A DNA stretch of 64,000 nt from Flavobacteriales bacterium (GTDB lineage: Bacteria > Bacteroidota > Bacteroidia > Flavobacteriales_F > PHOS-HE28), in assembly GCA_016710015.1 (NCBI GenBank), contig JADJLR010000006.1, positions 124,001-188,000 on the forward strand, in the 5' to 3' direction. The stretch's first letter is position 1, and each line of letters opens with the position of its first letter. Below are positions 47,603-57,070 of this stretch, piece by piece. The notes below the pieces were generated by a model. The model had not been told where the DNA came from and made no database searches. It was given only the letters and a program-made list of their open reading frames with translations. The position numbers and the translations under genes were made by a program.

Positions 47603-48894
47603 TGGAGGTCGCGGAGAAGATTAAGAGCGGAGCCAGAACGAAGCCACGACTGCGCTTTTCGAAATTCAATGAAGTATGGTCCCACAGGAGTGTTCAATCA
47701 CTTGTGGCCAGTATCGATTCTGGTTGGAGCCCGCAGTGTGAAGCAACACCAGCACCATTAGATCAGTGGGGCGTGCTAAAGACGACTGCCGTCGATTGGG
47801 AGGGTTTCTTTCAGGACGCGAACAAAGCACTTCCTGTAGACCTCGAACCGCGAGAAGAATTGGAGGTAGTGATTGATGATATACTCATTACCCGTGCTGG
47901 TCCGGCTGAACGTGTAGGCGTAATTGCTCATGTCGGGGCCTGTCGTGGAAGGCTCATGTTATCTGATAAGTTGATACGATTGCGGGTGAAGGAAGATGTG
48001 AACTCACTGTTCTTGTCGTTGGTCTTGGGCGGCCATAAAGCTCAAAGCCAAATCGTCACGAAGTCATCTGGACTGGCTATGTCTCAGATGAACATCACAC
48101 AGCAAACTCTGCTTGGAACACAGGTGCACCTACCCACCCTCCCCGAACAGCAGAAGATCGCGGCCTTCCTGGGCGCGGTGGACCGCAAGATCCAGCAGCT
48201 GAAGCGCAAGCAGGAATTGCTGGAGCAGTACAAGAAGGGCGTGGTGCAACAGCTCTTCAGCCAGCAGCTGCGCTTCAAGCGGAAGGATGGCGGGGAGTTC
48301 CCGGAGTGGGAGGAGAAGCCTTTAGGTTCCTTAGGTGAGTTCAGAACTAGCAGCGTTGACAAACTCACTGAAGAAGGTCAGAAGCTCGTTCGGCTGGTGA
48401 ACTACATGAACGTCTATCGTCACGAGGAGATCAATGTGCACTCCTTGAACGATTATGTGGTCGTGTCTGCAACGCCAATCCAAATAAAGACCAGTGACCT
48501 ACGCCGCGGTGATATTCTCTTCACTCCATCTTCTGAAACACCTGATGACATCGGCCATTCGGTTGTGATCTTCGAGGATCTACCTGATGCCGTATTCAGT
48601 TATCATCTGCTCAGGTTCAGACCGACTACCAAACTTGACATCAACTACTCACACTACTTCTGCAACACAGACACTGTGCTCAAGCAGATCAGCAGGTTGG
48701 CCACCGGTAGTACTCGATTCACCGTTTCTTCAGGCTCTTTTGCAAAGGTTCGCGTTCAGGTTCCCTCCCTCGAAGAGCAGTCCCGTATCGCGGGCTTCCT
48801 AATGGCCTTGGATGCGAAGGTGGCGGGGGTGGCGCAGGCGGTGGCGGCGGCGCAGCAATGGAAGAAGGGGTTGTTGCAGCAGATGTTCGTGTAA
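47602..48894 (+). CDS. hsdS: Type I restriction-modification specificity subunit HsdS
   Basis: HsdS recognises a bipartite DNA site and directs HsdM and HsdR. The 430-residue protein has two target-recognition domains. The first is followed by the conserved helix region PTLPEQQKIAAFLGAVDRKI and KQELLEQYKKGVVQQLF; the second by EEQSRIAGFLMALDAKV and the C-terminal AAAQQWKKGLLQQMFV. The central TRD parts are more AT-rich than the conserved regions, as usual for exchanged modules. The last 54 bp recurs at 49498-49551. Confidence 0.94.
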   Translation: MEVAEKIKSGARTKPRLRFSKFNEVWSHRSVQSLVASIDSGWSPQCEATPAPLDQWGVLKTTAVDWEGFFQDANKALPVDLEPREELEVVIDDILITRAGPAERVGVIAHVGACRGRLMLSDKLIRLRVKEDVNSLFLSLVLGGHKAQSQIVTKSSGLAMSQMNITQQTLLGTQVHLPTLPEQQKIAAFLGAVDRKIQQLKRKQELLEQYKKGVVQQLFSQQLRFKRKDGGEFPEWEEKPLGSLGEFRTSSVDKLTEEGQKLVRLVNYMNVYRHEEINVHSLNDYVVVSATPIQIKTSDLRRGDILFTPSSETPDDIGHSVVIFEDLPDAVFSYHLLRFRPTTKLDINYSHYFCNTDTVLKQISRLATGSTRFTVSSGSFAKVRVQVPSLEEQSRIAGFLMALDAKVAGVAQAVAAAQQWKKGLLQQMFV

Positions 48895-48897
48895 GGG

Positions 48898-49006
48898 TCT
48901 TGAACTATGATTCGTCTGATTCACATGAATACTATGATGAATGCGAAAAGGATGGCTGTTGAAATCACAGTCCATCACATCATCATTGAAATCATAGTTC
49001 AAGACA
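48898..49006 (+). repeat. Left 109-bp flanking repeat of the GxxExxY gene
   Basis: Starts TCTTGAACTATGATT and ends AATCATAGTTCAAGA(CA); these ends are perfect 15-bp inverted complements, so the copy can fold back on itself. Inside are CTATGATGAAT and AATCACAGTCCATCA, shared with the right copy. It ends directly before the ATG at 49007. Confidence 0.85.
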
Positions 49007-49393
49007 ATGGTTGACGAGCAATACAAGCATTCCGAGTTGACCGGCCGCATCATCGGTGCGGCCATGGAGGTGCACGGAACCTTGGGCAACGGTTTCCAAG
49101 AAGTGGTGTATCAACGGGCCTTCTCCATCGAGATGAACATGCGCAACATCGACCATGTGCGCGAAATGGAAATGCCGCTGAGCTACAAAGGCCACGATAT
49201 CGGTACGCGTCGCGTGGATTTCTTCGTGGAAGGCAAGGTGATGGTGGAGATCAAGGCATTGATCCAGTTGGAGGACGTGCACTTGGCACAGGCTATCAAC
49301 TATTTGGAAGCTTACGGTATGGAGATCGGACTATTGATCAACTTCGGCAGCCGAAGCTTGCAGTTCAAGCGGGTGATGAAGCCCAAATCTTGA
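49007..49393 (+). CDS. GxxExxY protein (PD-(D/E)XK_3 nuclease-like)
   Basis: A 128-residue protein with the name-giving motif GFQEVVY (G29-E32-Y35) after AMEVHGTLGNG. A probable PD-(D/E)XK-type active site is visible: D71 (RVDFFVEGK), E81 and K83 (MVEIKA). The family is widespread and of unknown function. Its stop codon TGA is formed inside the right-hand repeat (TCTTGAACTATG), so repeat and gene are joined as one unit. It splits hsdS from fic and hsdR without belonging to the restriction system by function. Confidence 0.9.
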   Translation: MVDEQYKHSELTGRIIGAAMEVHGTLGNGFQEVVYQRAFSIEMNMRNIDHVREMEMPLSYKGHDIGTRRVDFFVEGKVMVEIKALIQLEDVHLAQAINYLEAYGMEIGLLINFGSRSLQFKRVMKPKS

Positions 49394-49496
49394 ACTATGA
49401 TTTCAATGATTGAATGAAGACTATGATGAATACCAAGGTTGCGATGGGCGGAATCACAGTCCATCATGGTCATCAGACGCATCATAGTTCGAGACA
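49388..49496 (+). repeat. Right 109-bp flanking repeat of the GxxExxY gene
   Basis: Same length and orientation as the copy at 48898-49006. Its ends TCTTGAACTATGATT and CATCATAGTTCGAGA pair at 13 of 15 positions. It shares CTATGATGAAT and AATCACAGTCCATCA with the left copy; the spacer segments differ. Confidence 0.85.
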
Positions 49497-49497
49497 G

Positions 49498-49551
49498 GTG
49501 GCGGCGGCGGAGCAATGGAAGAAGGGGTTGTTGCAGCAGATGTTTGTGTGA
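49498..49551 (+). pseudogene. Duplicated 3' end of hsdS
   Basis: A 54-bp segment in which 51 bases equal the last 54 bp of hsdS (48841-48894). It encodes VAAAEQWKKGLLQQMFV followed by TGA instead of TAA. It begins one base after the right repeat and would restore a complete hsdS if the intervening ~657 bp were removed. Confidence 0.9.
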
Positions 49552-49589
49552 GAGAAAAGGAATTCCGATTAGAACGAAACAAAGGCAAT

Positions 49590-51065
49590 ATGGAACCACA
49601 GATCAACCGGATTTGGAAACCAATCGAGTTTCAGGAAGCTTGGCTCAAGTGTGACACCTCTGTTCTGGACGGGGTCACAGATGCGTGGTATGCGCGCCGC
49701 GAAGAGCTACAATCAAGCTCCAATGCATTCTCGGATTTCATGAATCAATTGAAGCGTGAACACGCCATTGAGACCGGTGTGATCGAACGACTCTATGATT
49801 TGGATAGAGGCGTTACAGAGACGTTGATACGCAAGGGCTTCATTGATACCCAGGTTACTCATTTGCAAACCGACGTGGCGGTACCGAAGCTCTTTGGGCA
49901 TCTAAAAGACCACATGGATGCGATCGACTTCGTCTTTGACATGGTGAATGAGAATCGTCCACTTTCAATTGGATTCATTCATGAACTGCATCAACTCGTT
50001 ACACGGAACCAGACTACCACCGAGGCTCGGGACCAGTTTGGCAATAAGACAGAGGTTGAACTTTTGAAGGGAAGGTTCAAGACCACGGAGAACAACCCTA
50101 CGCGCCCAGATGGATCAAAGGTGTATTACTGTCCCCCCATCAACGTTCAGGATGAAGTCGAAAATCTTGTGACCCTGTACAACGAGGCCACAGAGAACAA
50201 GGTGCATCCTGTCGTGATCGCGGCATGGTTCCATCATGCATTCTCGACGATACATCCATATCAAGATGGGAACGGAAGAGTGGACAGATTGCTTTCCAGT
50301 TTGATACTCATCAAACACGGCCTTTTCCCCTTTACGGTTCGACGAGAGGAGGCTAAGGATCTATATATCGATGCGTTGGAGAAAGCGGACTCGGGTAACC
50401 CTCAGCCACTTGTATCCTATTTCTGCGAAACACAGCGAGAGCACATCGAGAAAGCACTCAACCTGAGGGAAGCAACCACCGCCTCTTCCCTTGATGAGGT
50501 TGCGCGTCTATTCAGCGGTAAGTTGGAAGAGTGGCAATCGAAGACACGCAAGGAACATGAAGCCAAGGTCGCATTGATCCGAAATGAAGTGTTCGAGCTT
50601 TGCTTGACAGAGGTGAACAGTGCTGTGGAAAGCTTGCGGGAGAAGATCAATGGAGGGGCCGAACTGGAAGTGAAATCCTGTTCTCCAAAGGATGGGTTAG
50701 AGCAACATTTCTACTACGGTCAGATCATCAAATACGCGAAGAGGCACGGCTATTACTTCAACCGACACCTGCCGAAGGGGTGGATCATGGTCACGATTTC
50801 ACTCAACCATGTGAAATGGTATCGCTTAGGTATGACTGTACATCACCAAGGGTCGGATGATGGAACATTGGTTTTAGGAGCCTTCTTGGAGGATACAACT
50901 ACTAAGGTGGATCACAACGAACGGATAGACGCAACTCTTCCATTGGAAATACGACCAGTGTTGATCTCTACAATCGGCGAGGCTTCTTCGAAAGGTTCTA
51001 TAATCAGCAAGTTCGTCGAGCATGCTCTGACCTTGACACTTGGGCATATAGCGAGCGAACTGTAA
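49590..51065 (+). CDS. Fic-domain protein (AMPylation-family)
   Basis: A 491-residue protein. The Fic core is at residues 222-233, HPYQDGNGRVDR, matching HPFxxGNGRxxR with the catalytic His; this family usually transfers AMP to target proteins. An N-terminal helix (REHAIETGVIERLYDL) resembles the (S/T)xxxE(G/N) autoinhibitory helix. The C-terminal half is of unknown function. It lies between hsdS and hsdR, a common place for accessory genes. Start chosen at 49590 because the ORF upstream is the duplicated hsdS tail. Confidence 0.9.
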   Translation: MEPQINRIWKPIEFQEAWLKCDTSVLDGVTDAWYARREELQSSSNAFSDFMNQLKREHAIETGVIERLYDLDRGVTETLIRKGFIDTQVTHLQTDVAVPKLFGHLKDHMDAIDFVFDMVNENRPLSIGFIHELHQLVTRNQTTTEARDQFGNKTEVELLKGRFKTTENNPTRPDGSKVYYCPPINVQDEVENLVTLYNEATENKVHPVVIAAWFHHAFSTIHPYQDGNGRVDRLLSSLILIKHGLFPFTVRREEAKDLYIDALEKADSGNPQPLVSYFCETQREHIEKALNLREATTASSLDEVARLFSGKLEEWQSKTRKEHEAKVALIRNEVFELCLTEVNSAVESLREKINGGAELEVKSCSPKDGLEQHFYYGQIIKYAKRHGYYFNRHLPKGWIMVTISLNHVKWYRLGMTVHHQGSDDGTLVLGAFLEDTTTKVDHNERIDATLPLEIRPVLISTIGEASSKGSIISKFVEHALTLTLGHIASEL

Positions 51066-51071
51066 ACGCCG

Positions 51072-53978
51072 ATGACCACCCAACCCGAAGCCCTCCTCGA
51101 AGCCCAGCTGGTAGCCCAGCTGCGCGGCATGGGCTATGGGCCGGTGGTCATTCAGGATGACGCCAGCTTGCTGGCCAATTTGCAAGCGCAACTGGAGGCC
51201 TTCAACGGCACCACCTTCACGCAGCGGGACATGACCCGCTTGCTGAACCACTTGCAGAAGGGCACGCTCTACGAACGCAGCAAGATCCTGCGCGACCGTT
51301 ATGCGCTGGAGCGCGAGGATGGCACGGTGACCTATGTGCGCTTCTTCGATGGCGGAGACCCCGCGGCGAACCAATGGCAGGTCACACAGCAGGTGACCAA
51401 CGTGGGCAGCTACACCAACCGCTACGATGTCACCATCCTGTGCAACGGCCTGCCCGTGGTGCAGGTGGAGTTGAAGCGCAGCGGGCTGGAAGTGAAGGAG
51501 GCCTTCAACCAGATCATCCGCTACAAGCGCCACAGCTTCTGGGCCAACGGCGGGCTGTTCCAGTACATCCAGCTCTTCGCCATCAGCAACGGGGTGAACA
51601 CGAAGTACTACGTGAACAACCCCATCGAGGCGCTCACCTTCACGCAGACCTTCTATTGGACGGATGAGGACAGCCGCCGCAAAGCCGAACTGAAGGACTT
51701 CACCGCCGACCTGCTGAGCATCCCACGGCTGTGCCGCATGATCAGCCACTACACCGTGCTGAACGACCGTGACAAGCGGCTGATGGTGCTGCGCCCCTAC
51801 CAGGTGTTCGCCGTGGAAGCCATCGTGGACAAGGTGCGCAACTACGATCCCGCTGCCGCTGACCGCACCGACAACTACGGCTACATCTGGCACACCACCG
51901 GCAGTGGTAAAACGCTTACCAGCTTCAAGGCCAGCCAGGTGATCATGGGCCTGCCCGATGTGGCCAAGGTGGTCTTCGTCGTGGACCGCAAGGACCTCGA
52001 CTACAAGACCATGGAGGACTTCAACGACTACAAAGAAGGTAGCGTGGACGCCACCGAGAACACCAAGGGCTTAGTGGAGCAGTTGGGGGATCCGAACACC
52101 AAGCTCATCGTCACCACCATCCAGAAGCTGCACATCGCCATCAGCAAGGTGCGACACGAGAAGAAGGTTGAAGCGCTGAAGGACGCGCGCATGGTCTTCA
52201 TCTTCGACGAGTGCCACCGCAGCCAGTTCGGCAAAACGCACGGCGCCATCACCAGCTACTTCACCAACGCGCAGCTCTTCGGTTTCACGGGTACGCCCAT
52301 CTTCGCCGAGAACGCCAGCAAGAACGACCTGGGCAAGCGCACCACCAAGCAGCTCTTTGGCGCGTGCCTGCACAAGTACGTGATCACCGATGCCATCCGC
52401 GATGAGAACGTGCTGCGCTTCAGCGTGGAGTACGTGGGCCGCTACAAGAAGAAGGAAGACGGCATCGAGATGGACATCGATGTGGAGGATATCGACCGCG
52501 CCGAGGTCTTTGATGATGAGAAGCGCTTGGGCAAGGTGGTGGACAACATCATCAGCATCCACTACCGCAAGACGCACAATCGTGAATACAGCGCACTCTT
52601 CGCCGTCAGCAGCATTCCCCTGCTGATGAAGTACTACGAACTGTTCCGCCAACGCAAGGAGGCCGGTGCGCACGACCTACGCATCGCGGCCATATACAGC
52701 TACGGCACCAACGAGGAGGATGAGGAAGCCGTGGGCGCACTGCCCGAGGACACCAACCTCGCGAGCGAACCACCCGCGACCTATGGCAGCGGACACAGCC
52801 GCGATGCCATGGACCGAATCATCGGCGACTACAACGCGCAGTTCGGCACCGCCTTCAGCACCAAGGACCAAAAGGGCCTGGAGAACTACTTCAAGGACAT
52901 CACCAAGAAGTTGCGCGAACGCGAGAAGACGACGGCCAAGGACAGCGACCGCATCGACCTGGTGCTGGTGGTGAACATGATGCTCACCGGCTTCGACGCC
53001 AAGAAGGTGAACACCCTGTACGTTGACAAGCGCCTGCGCTACCACGGCCTGATCCAAGCTTACAGCCGCACCAACCGCATCCTGAATGAGAAGAAGAGCC
53101 AGGGCAACATCGTGGCCTACCGCAACCTGAAGAAGGCCACGGACGATGCGCTCGCCCTGTTCAGCAACAAGGACGCGAAGGAGATCATCTTCCTGCCGCC
53201 TTACCAGAAGCTGGTGGCGCAGTTCATCGCCGCCTACAAGAAGCTTTTGGAGGTGGCGCCCACCGTACGCGCCGTGGATGCGCTCGTGGACGAGGAACAG
53301 CAACTGGCCTTCGTATCCGCCTTCCGCGAACTCATCCGCTTGCTGAACGTCCTGAAGACCTACGCCGAATTCGATTGGCGCGACCTGCCCATCACCGAAC
53401 AGGTCTTCGCCGGCTACACCAGCAAATACCTGGACCTGCGCGACAGCGTGCAACGCCAACGCGCAAAGGACAAACACAGCATCCTGGAGGACATCGATTT
53501 CGAAGTGGTGCTCGTGCACCGCGACGAGATCAATGTGGCCTATATCCTGAAGCTGCTCGCGCGTTTGAAAGGCGAAGAGCACACCGCGAAAGGCGAGGCC
53601 ATGCGCAAGCAGATCATGTCCCTGCTCAGCAGCGACGTGGAGCTGCGCAGCAAACGCGAACTCATCGAAAAGTTCATCGCAGAGCACCTCCCCAAGATCA
53701 CAGACCCGGACCGCATCCAGGACGAGTTCGAGAAGTATTGGGAGGATCAACGGGTGATGGCCCTCCACACCCTCTGCGAAGAAGAACACCTCGACCAGAA
53801 GCAATTCAACAACCTCATCGAGACCTACATCTTCACCGGCCAGGAACCGCTGAAGGACGATGTGATCAAGTGCCTCGAAGCGCGACCCAGTGTGTTGAAG
53901 GCGCGGGAGGTCGGCGAGCGCATCGTGGAACGGATGAAGGAGTATGTGGAGGTGTTTGTTCGGGGGATGGTGGCGTAG
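51072..53978 (+). CDS. hsdR: Type I restriction-modification endonuclease subunit HsdR
   Basis: HsdR is the ATP-driven translocase and nuclease of the type I complex. The 968-residue protein has the N-terminal PD-(D/E)XK nuclease with D119, E133 and K135 (VVQVELKRSG), Walker A TTGSGKT at residues 275-281 and the DECH box at 379-382 (DECHRSQFG). Motif III-like GFTGTPIF and helicase motifs V-VI (LTGFDAKKVNTLYVDKRL, QAYSRTNRI) follow. It starts 6 bp after fic. Confidence 0.95.
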   Translation: MTTQPEALLEAQLVAQLRGMGYGPVVIQDDASLLANLQAQLEAFNGTTFTQRDMTRLLNHLQKGTLYERSKILRDRYALEREDGTVTYVRFFDGGDPAANQWQVTQQVTNVGSYTNRYDVTILCNGLPVVQVELKRSGLEVKEAFNQIIRYKRHSFWANGGLFQYIQLFAISNGVNTKYYVNNPIEALTFTQTFYWTDEDSRRKAELKDFTADLLSIPRLCRMISHYTVLNDRDKRLMVLRPYQVFAVEAIVDKVRNYDPAAADRTDNYGYIWHTTGSGKTLTSFKASQVIMGLPDVAKVVFVVDRKDLDYKTMEDFNDYKEGSVDATENTKGLVEQLGDPNTKLIVTTIQKLHIAISKVRHEKKVEALKDARMVFIFDECHRSQFGKTHGAITSYFTNAQLFGFTGTPIFAENASKNDLGKRTTKQLFGACLHKYVITDAIRDENVLRFSVEYVGRYKKKEDGIEMDIDVEDIDRAEVFDDEKRLGKVVDNIISIHYRKTHNREYSALFAVSSIPLLMKYYELFRQRKEAGAHDLRIAAIYSYGTNEEDEEAVGALPEDTNLASEPPATYGSGHSRDAMDRIIGDYNAQFGTAFSTKDQKGLENYFKDITKKLREREKTTAKDSDRIDLVLVVNMMLTGFDAKKVNTLYVDKRLRYHGLIQAYSRTNRILNEKKSQGNIVAYRNLKKATDDALALFSNKDAKEIIFLPPYQKLVAQFIAAYKKLLEVAPTVRAVDALVDEEQQLAFVSAFRELIRLLNVLKTYAEFDWRDLPITEQVFAGYTSKYLDLRDSVQRQRAKDKHSILEDIDFEVVLVHRDEINVAYILKLLARLKGEEHTAKGEAMRKQIMSLLSSDVELRSKRELIEKFIAEHLPKITDPDRIQDEFEKYWEDQRVMALHTLCEEEHLDQKQFNNLIETYIFTGQEPLKDDVIKCLEARPSVLKAREVGERIVERMKEYVEVFVRGMVA

Positions 53979-54000
53979 GGATAACCAATCTTCTTAATAG

Positions 54001-54441
54001 ATGAATAGGCAGGACTCGATTCAACGAATCATAAAACGCGCAAAGCTTATTTCAGCCAAGGGGTATGCTACCTATGCAGAAATGCAAGAGTTATCTGTTC
54101 CGAAAGGAAGCATTTACAATGACTCTCGTTACAAATATGGCACACCGCTGGTTACCTCCGAATCGCCCATTTGCGGTTCAATCAGACTCGTTGAGTGGAT
54201 AGGTGGTATCGAAGAGGATCACCTCGATGATTCAGGACAAGTCATCAAAGAGTCTCGATATTGGGTTGCCTATCTCGTTGAGATAAGAGTACAGGGGAAT
54301 GTTGAGTATTCCATTCCCTTTCCAGCCCTAGGAGTTGTCGGTGATTCACATGACCGGGAGATGTGGAAGTTCAGTCAGGAAAGATTGGAAAAGTGCAACG
54401 ACATTCAGTTGGGCCTTATTGGAGCAGCCCTAAACGCGTGA
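54001..54441 (+). CDS. Hypothetical protein at the end of the restriction island
   Basis: A 146-residue soluble protein, MNRQDSIQRIIKRAKL start, with IYNDSRYKYGTPLVTSESPI and RYWVAYLVEIRVQGNVEYSIPF. The gene is more AT-rich than hsdR, 22 bp after it. I do not recognise the family. Its place at the end of an hsd island and its composition suggest it arrived with the island. Confidence 0.65.
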   Translation: MNRQDSIQRIIKRAKLISAKGYATYAEMQELSVPKGSIYNDSRYKYGTPLVTSESPICGSIRLVEWIGGIEEDHLDDSGQVIKESRYWVAYLVEIRVQGNVEYSIPFPALGVVGDSHDREMWKFSQERLEKCNDIQLGLIGAALNA

Positions 54442-54456
54442 CAAACACAGCCTAAG

Positions 54457-54546
54457 CCCCCTCAGGTTCTCACGAAGTGCCCCTGCGCTTTCGGCTACGA
54501 ACGCCACGGTCCGCTTCGAGCGCCCCTGTCGCGAGTTGAGGTCGAA
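54457..54546 (+). repeat. REP-like hairpin repeat, copy 1
   Basis: Core TGCCCCTGCGCTTTCGGCTA...GAACGCCACGGTCC...TTCGAGCGCCCCTGTCG. The G/C-rich arms can fold into a hairpin with TTCGGCTACGAA in the loop. It lies between the hypothetical ORF and the delta-60 gene. Three related copies are at 57071, 59208 and 63080. Confidence 0.75.
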
Positions 54547-54588
54547 GGACGAGTCACTAGTTTAGGACCATACATTTCTCACTTTCCA

Positions 54589-57054
54589 ATGAACATGCGC
54601 GGTGATCTGACCTGTTTGGCCTTTCTTTTCCTCACCCTGCAAGCAAATGCACAAGCCGGTGGGATCGATATCAGCTTCAACACTGCCGATCTCGGTTTCG
54701 GGTACGGCGATGGGGCATTCGGTCTGGTGCGCTCCACCACCTTGCAGTCCGATGGCAAGATCATCATCGGGGGGGCCTTCACTTCGTACAACGGGACCGG
54801 TCAGAACTGCATCGCCCGCCTGAACGCCGATGGGTCCTTGGACGACTCCTTCGATACCGGTACGGCCACGAACAATGTCGTATACGCCACTGTCTTGCAG
54901 GCCGATGGGAGGACCATCATCGCAGGCGCCTTCTCCAGCTATAACGGCACCGCGCGTAGTCGCATCGCTCGCCTGAACACCGATGGCAGCTTGGACGCCT
55001 CCTTCGATCCCGGCGTAGGCCCGAACAACGCCGTGCTCTGTACCGCTATACAGAACGATGGAAAGTTCTTCATCGGGGGCAATTTCACCGCCATCAACGG
55101 AACGGCCCGGAACCGCCTTGCCCGCCTGAACATGGATGGCAGTTTGGATACCTCGTTCGATCCCGGCACAGGGGCAGGCAACAGTGTCCTGGCGACCGCC
55201 ATTCAAGCCGATGGGAAGGTCATCATCGGTGGGAATTTCACCAGTATCAACGGCACGACCTGTGGCCGCATCGCTCGGTTGAACTCGGATGGCAGTTTGG
55301 ATGCATCGTTCAATACCGGCCAGGGGGCGACCAATTCGGTCACCAGTATCACACTGCAGGCCGACGGGAGGATCATCATAGGCGGATCTTTCACGAATTA
55401 CAACGGCACAGGCCGGAACAACCTGGTACGCTTGAACGCTGATGGCAGCGTGGACACCTCCTTCGATACCGGCACCACGACCTATTTCGATGTACGCACC
55501 GCCTTGGTGCGAGCCGATGGGAAGATCATCATCGGTGGGAATTTCAGTCTGACCCGCCTCAATGCGGATGGAAGCCTGGACGCATCCTTCTCCACCGGCA
55601 CTGCACAGAGCACATTTGTCTGGTCCATCGCTGAGCAGAATGACGGTAGGATCATCATCGGAGGGAACTTCGCGAACGCCGGTGACTTGGGGCGCAACAG
55701 AGTTGCCCGCCTTCATGCCGACGGCGAGCTTGACGTCTCCTTCAACCCCGGCACCGGGTCGAACTGGTATGTCCTTGCCTCTGCCGTGCAGGCTGATGGG
55801 AAGATCCTCGCTGGAGGGATGTTCACCAGCTTCAATGGCACGGGGCGCAACTTCATTGCACGCCTGAACGCCGATGGCACCTTGGACCCCACTTTCGACA
55901 TCGGGTCGGGAGCAAGCTGGGCGGTCCTCTCCTTCGCGCTGCAGGCCGATAGCAAGATCATTGTCGGAGGCGCCTTCTCCGGCTATAACGGCACCGCGCA
56001 TAGTCGCATCGTTCGCCTCAACCCCGATGGTAGCCTTGATGCCTCGTTCAACCCCGCTTTTGAGGCGAGCAGCTCCGTCAAATGCATCACACTGCAATCC
56101 GATGGGAAGATCATCATCGGGGGCTTGTTCACCTATAGCAGCGGGCCGGAATGGAGCAACATTGCCCGGCTGAACATGGATGGCAGTGTCGATGCCACCT
56201 TCGATCCCGGCACAGGGGCCAACAACGATGTCGAGGCTACCGCCCTTCAAGCAGATGGCAAGATCATTGTCGGCGGAGATTTTACCAGCATCAACGGCAC
56301 GGCATGCGGGCACGTGGCTCGGCTGAACGCCGATGGCAGTTTGGATGCATCGTTCAACCCTGGAGCCGGGGCTGACGGCTACGTCAAAGCGATCGCGTTG
56401 CAGGCCGATGGGAAGATCATTATCGGTGGTGACTTCAACAACTATGATGGCATGGGTCACAACCGCATCGTACGGCTGAACGCTGATGGCAGTGTGGATG
56501 CATCATTCCTCTCTGGTGCCGGGGTGGACGGCTACGTCAGAGCGATCGCGTTGCGGGCCGATGGGAAGATCATTGTTGGAGGGGAATTCACCAGCTATGA
56601 TGGTGCGGGCCGTAACAACCTGGCCCGCTTGAATGCCGATGGTAGCTTGGACACCTCATTCGATCCGGGATCAGGGGCCAACGACGTGGTCTTTACCACC
56701 GCGCTGCAAACCGATGGTGGGATCATCATCGGTGGAGGATTCACCAGCTATGATGGTACGGGGCGCAACCGCATGGCCCGGGTGTTCGGGTCCGCCAGCA
56801 CAAGCATTGAGGCACCTAACGAGGAAATGGACATCGTCCTGTGGCCGAACCCAGCTAACGAATTGATCAACATTCGAACTTCGGACAACAAGTGGCGGAC
56901 CACGCGGATCATGAACGCGCTAGGACAACAGGTATTTCACAGTTCCAGGACCGACGTCCTGCCGCTCCATGGGTTCGCTGCCGGGATATACTCGTTACAG
57001 ACCTTGGATGCCGAAGGCCGGGTGCTTGAGCAGGTTCGGCTGGTGAAACACTAG
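54589..57054 (+). CDS. Secreted delta-60 beta-propeller protein with T9SS domain
   Basis: An 821-residue extracellular protein. After a signal peptide (LAFLFLTLQANAQ) it has 14 copies of a ~52-residue delta-60-type repeat, each with A-L-Q-x-DGKIIIGG and IARLNADGSLDASF. Together these should form one or two propellers. The C-terminus is a T9SS sorting domain (VLWPNPANELINIRTSD, IMNALGQQVFHSS, GIYSLQTLDAEGRV). A TACATTTC box lies 10 nt upstream of the ATG. Role unknown, probably a surface or secreted binding protein. Confidence 0.88.
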   Translation: MNMRGDLTCLAFLFLTLQANAQAGGIDISFNTADLGFGYGDGAFGLVRSTTLQSDGKIIIGGAFTSYNGTGQNCIARLNADGSLDDSFDTGTATNNVVYATVLQADGRTIIAGAFSSYNGTARSRIARLNTDGSLDASFDPGVGPNNAVLCTAIQNDGKFFIGGNFTAINGTARNRLARLNMDGSLDTSFDPGTGAGNSVLATAIQADGKVIIGGNFTSINGTTCGRIARLNSDGSLDASFNTGQGATNSVTSITLQADGRIIIGGSFTNYNGTGRNNLVRLNADGSVDTSFDTGTTTYFDVRTALVRADGKIIIGGNFSLTRLNADGSLDASFSTGTAQSTFVWSIAEQNDGRIIIGGNFANAGDLGRNRVARLHADGELDVSFNPGTGSNWYVLASAVQADGKILAGGMFTSFNGTGRNFIARLNADGTLDPTFDIGSGASWAVLSFALQADSKIIVGGAFSGYNGTAHSRIVRLNPDGSLDASFNPAFEASSSVKCITLQSDGKIIIGGLFTYSSGPEWSNIARLNMDGSVDATFDPGTGANNDVEATALQADGKIIVGGDFTSINGTACGHVARLNADGSLDASFNPGAGADGYVKAIALQADGKIIIGGDFNNYDGMGHNRIVRLNADGSVDASFLSGAGVDGYVRAIALRADGKIIVGGEFTSYDGAGRNNLARLNADGSLDTSFDPGSGANDVVFTTALQTDGGIIIGGGFTSYDGTGRNRMARVFGSASTSIEAPNEEMDIVLWPNPANELINIRTSDNKWRTTRIMNALGQQVFHSSRTDVLPLHGFAAGIYSLQTLDAEGRVLEQVRLVKH

Positions 57055-57070
57055 ATCCTTGGACCTGCGC

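Noticed and set aside
54562..56460. A long minus-strand frame opposite the delta-60 protein
   Set aside because: Also a shadow of a periodic gene with high GC; no start context, no recognised domain, and the plus strand is well supported.
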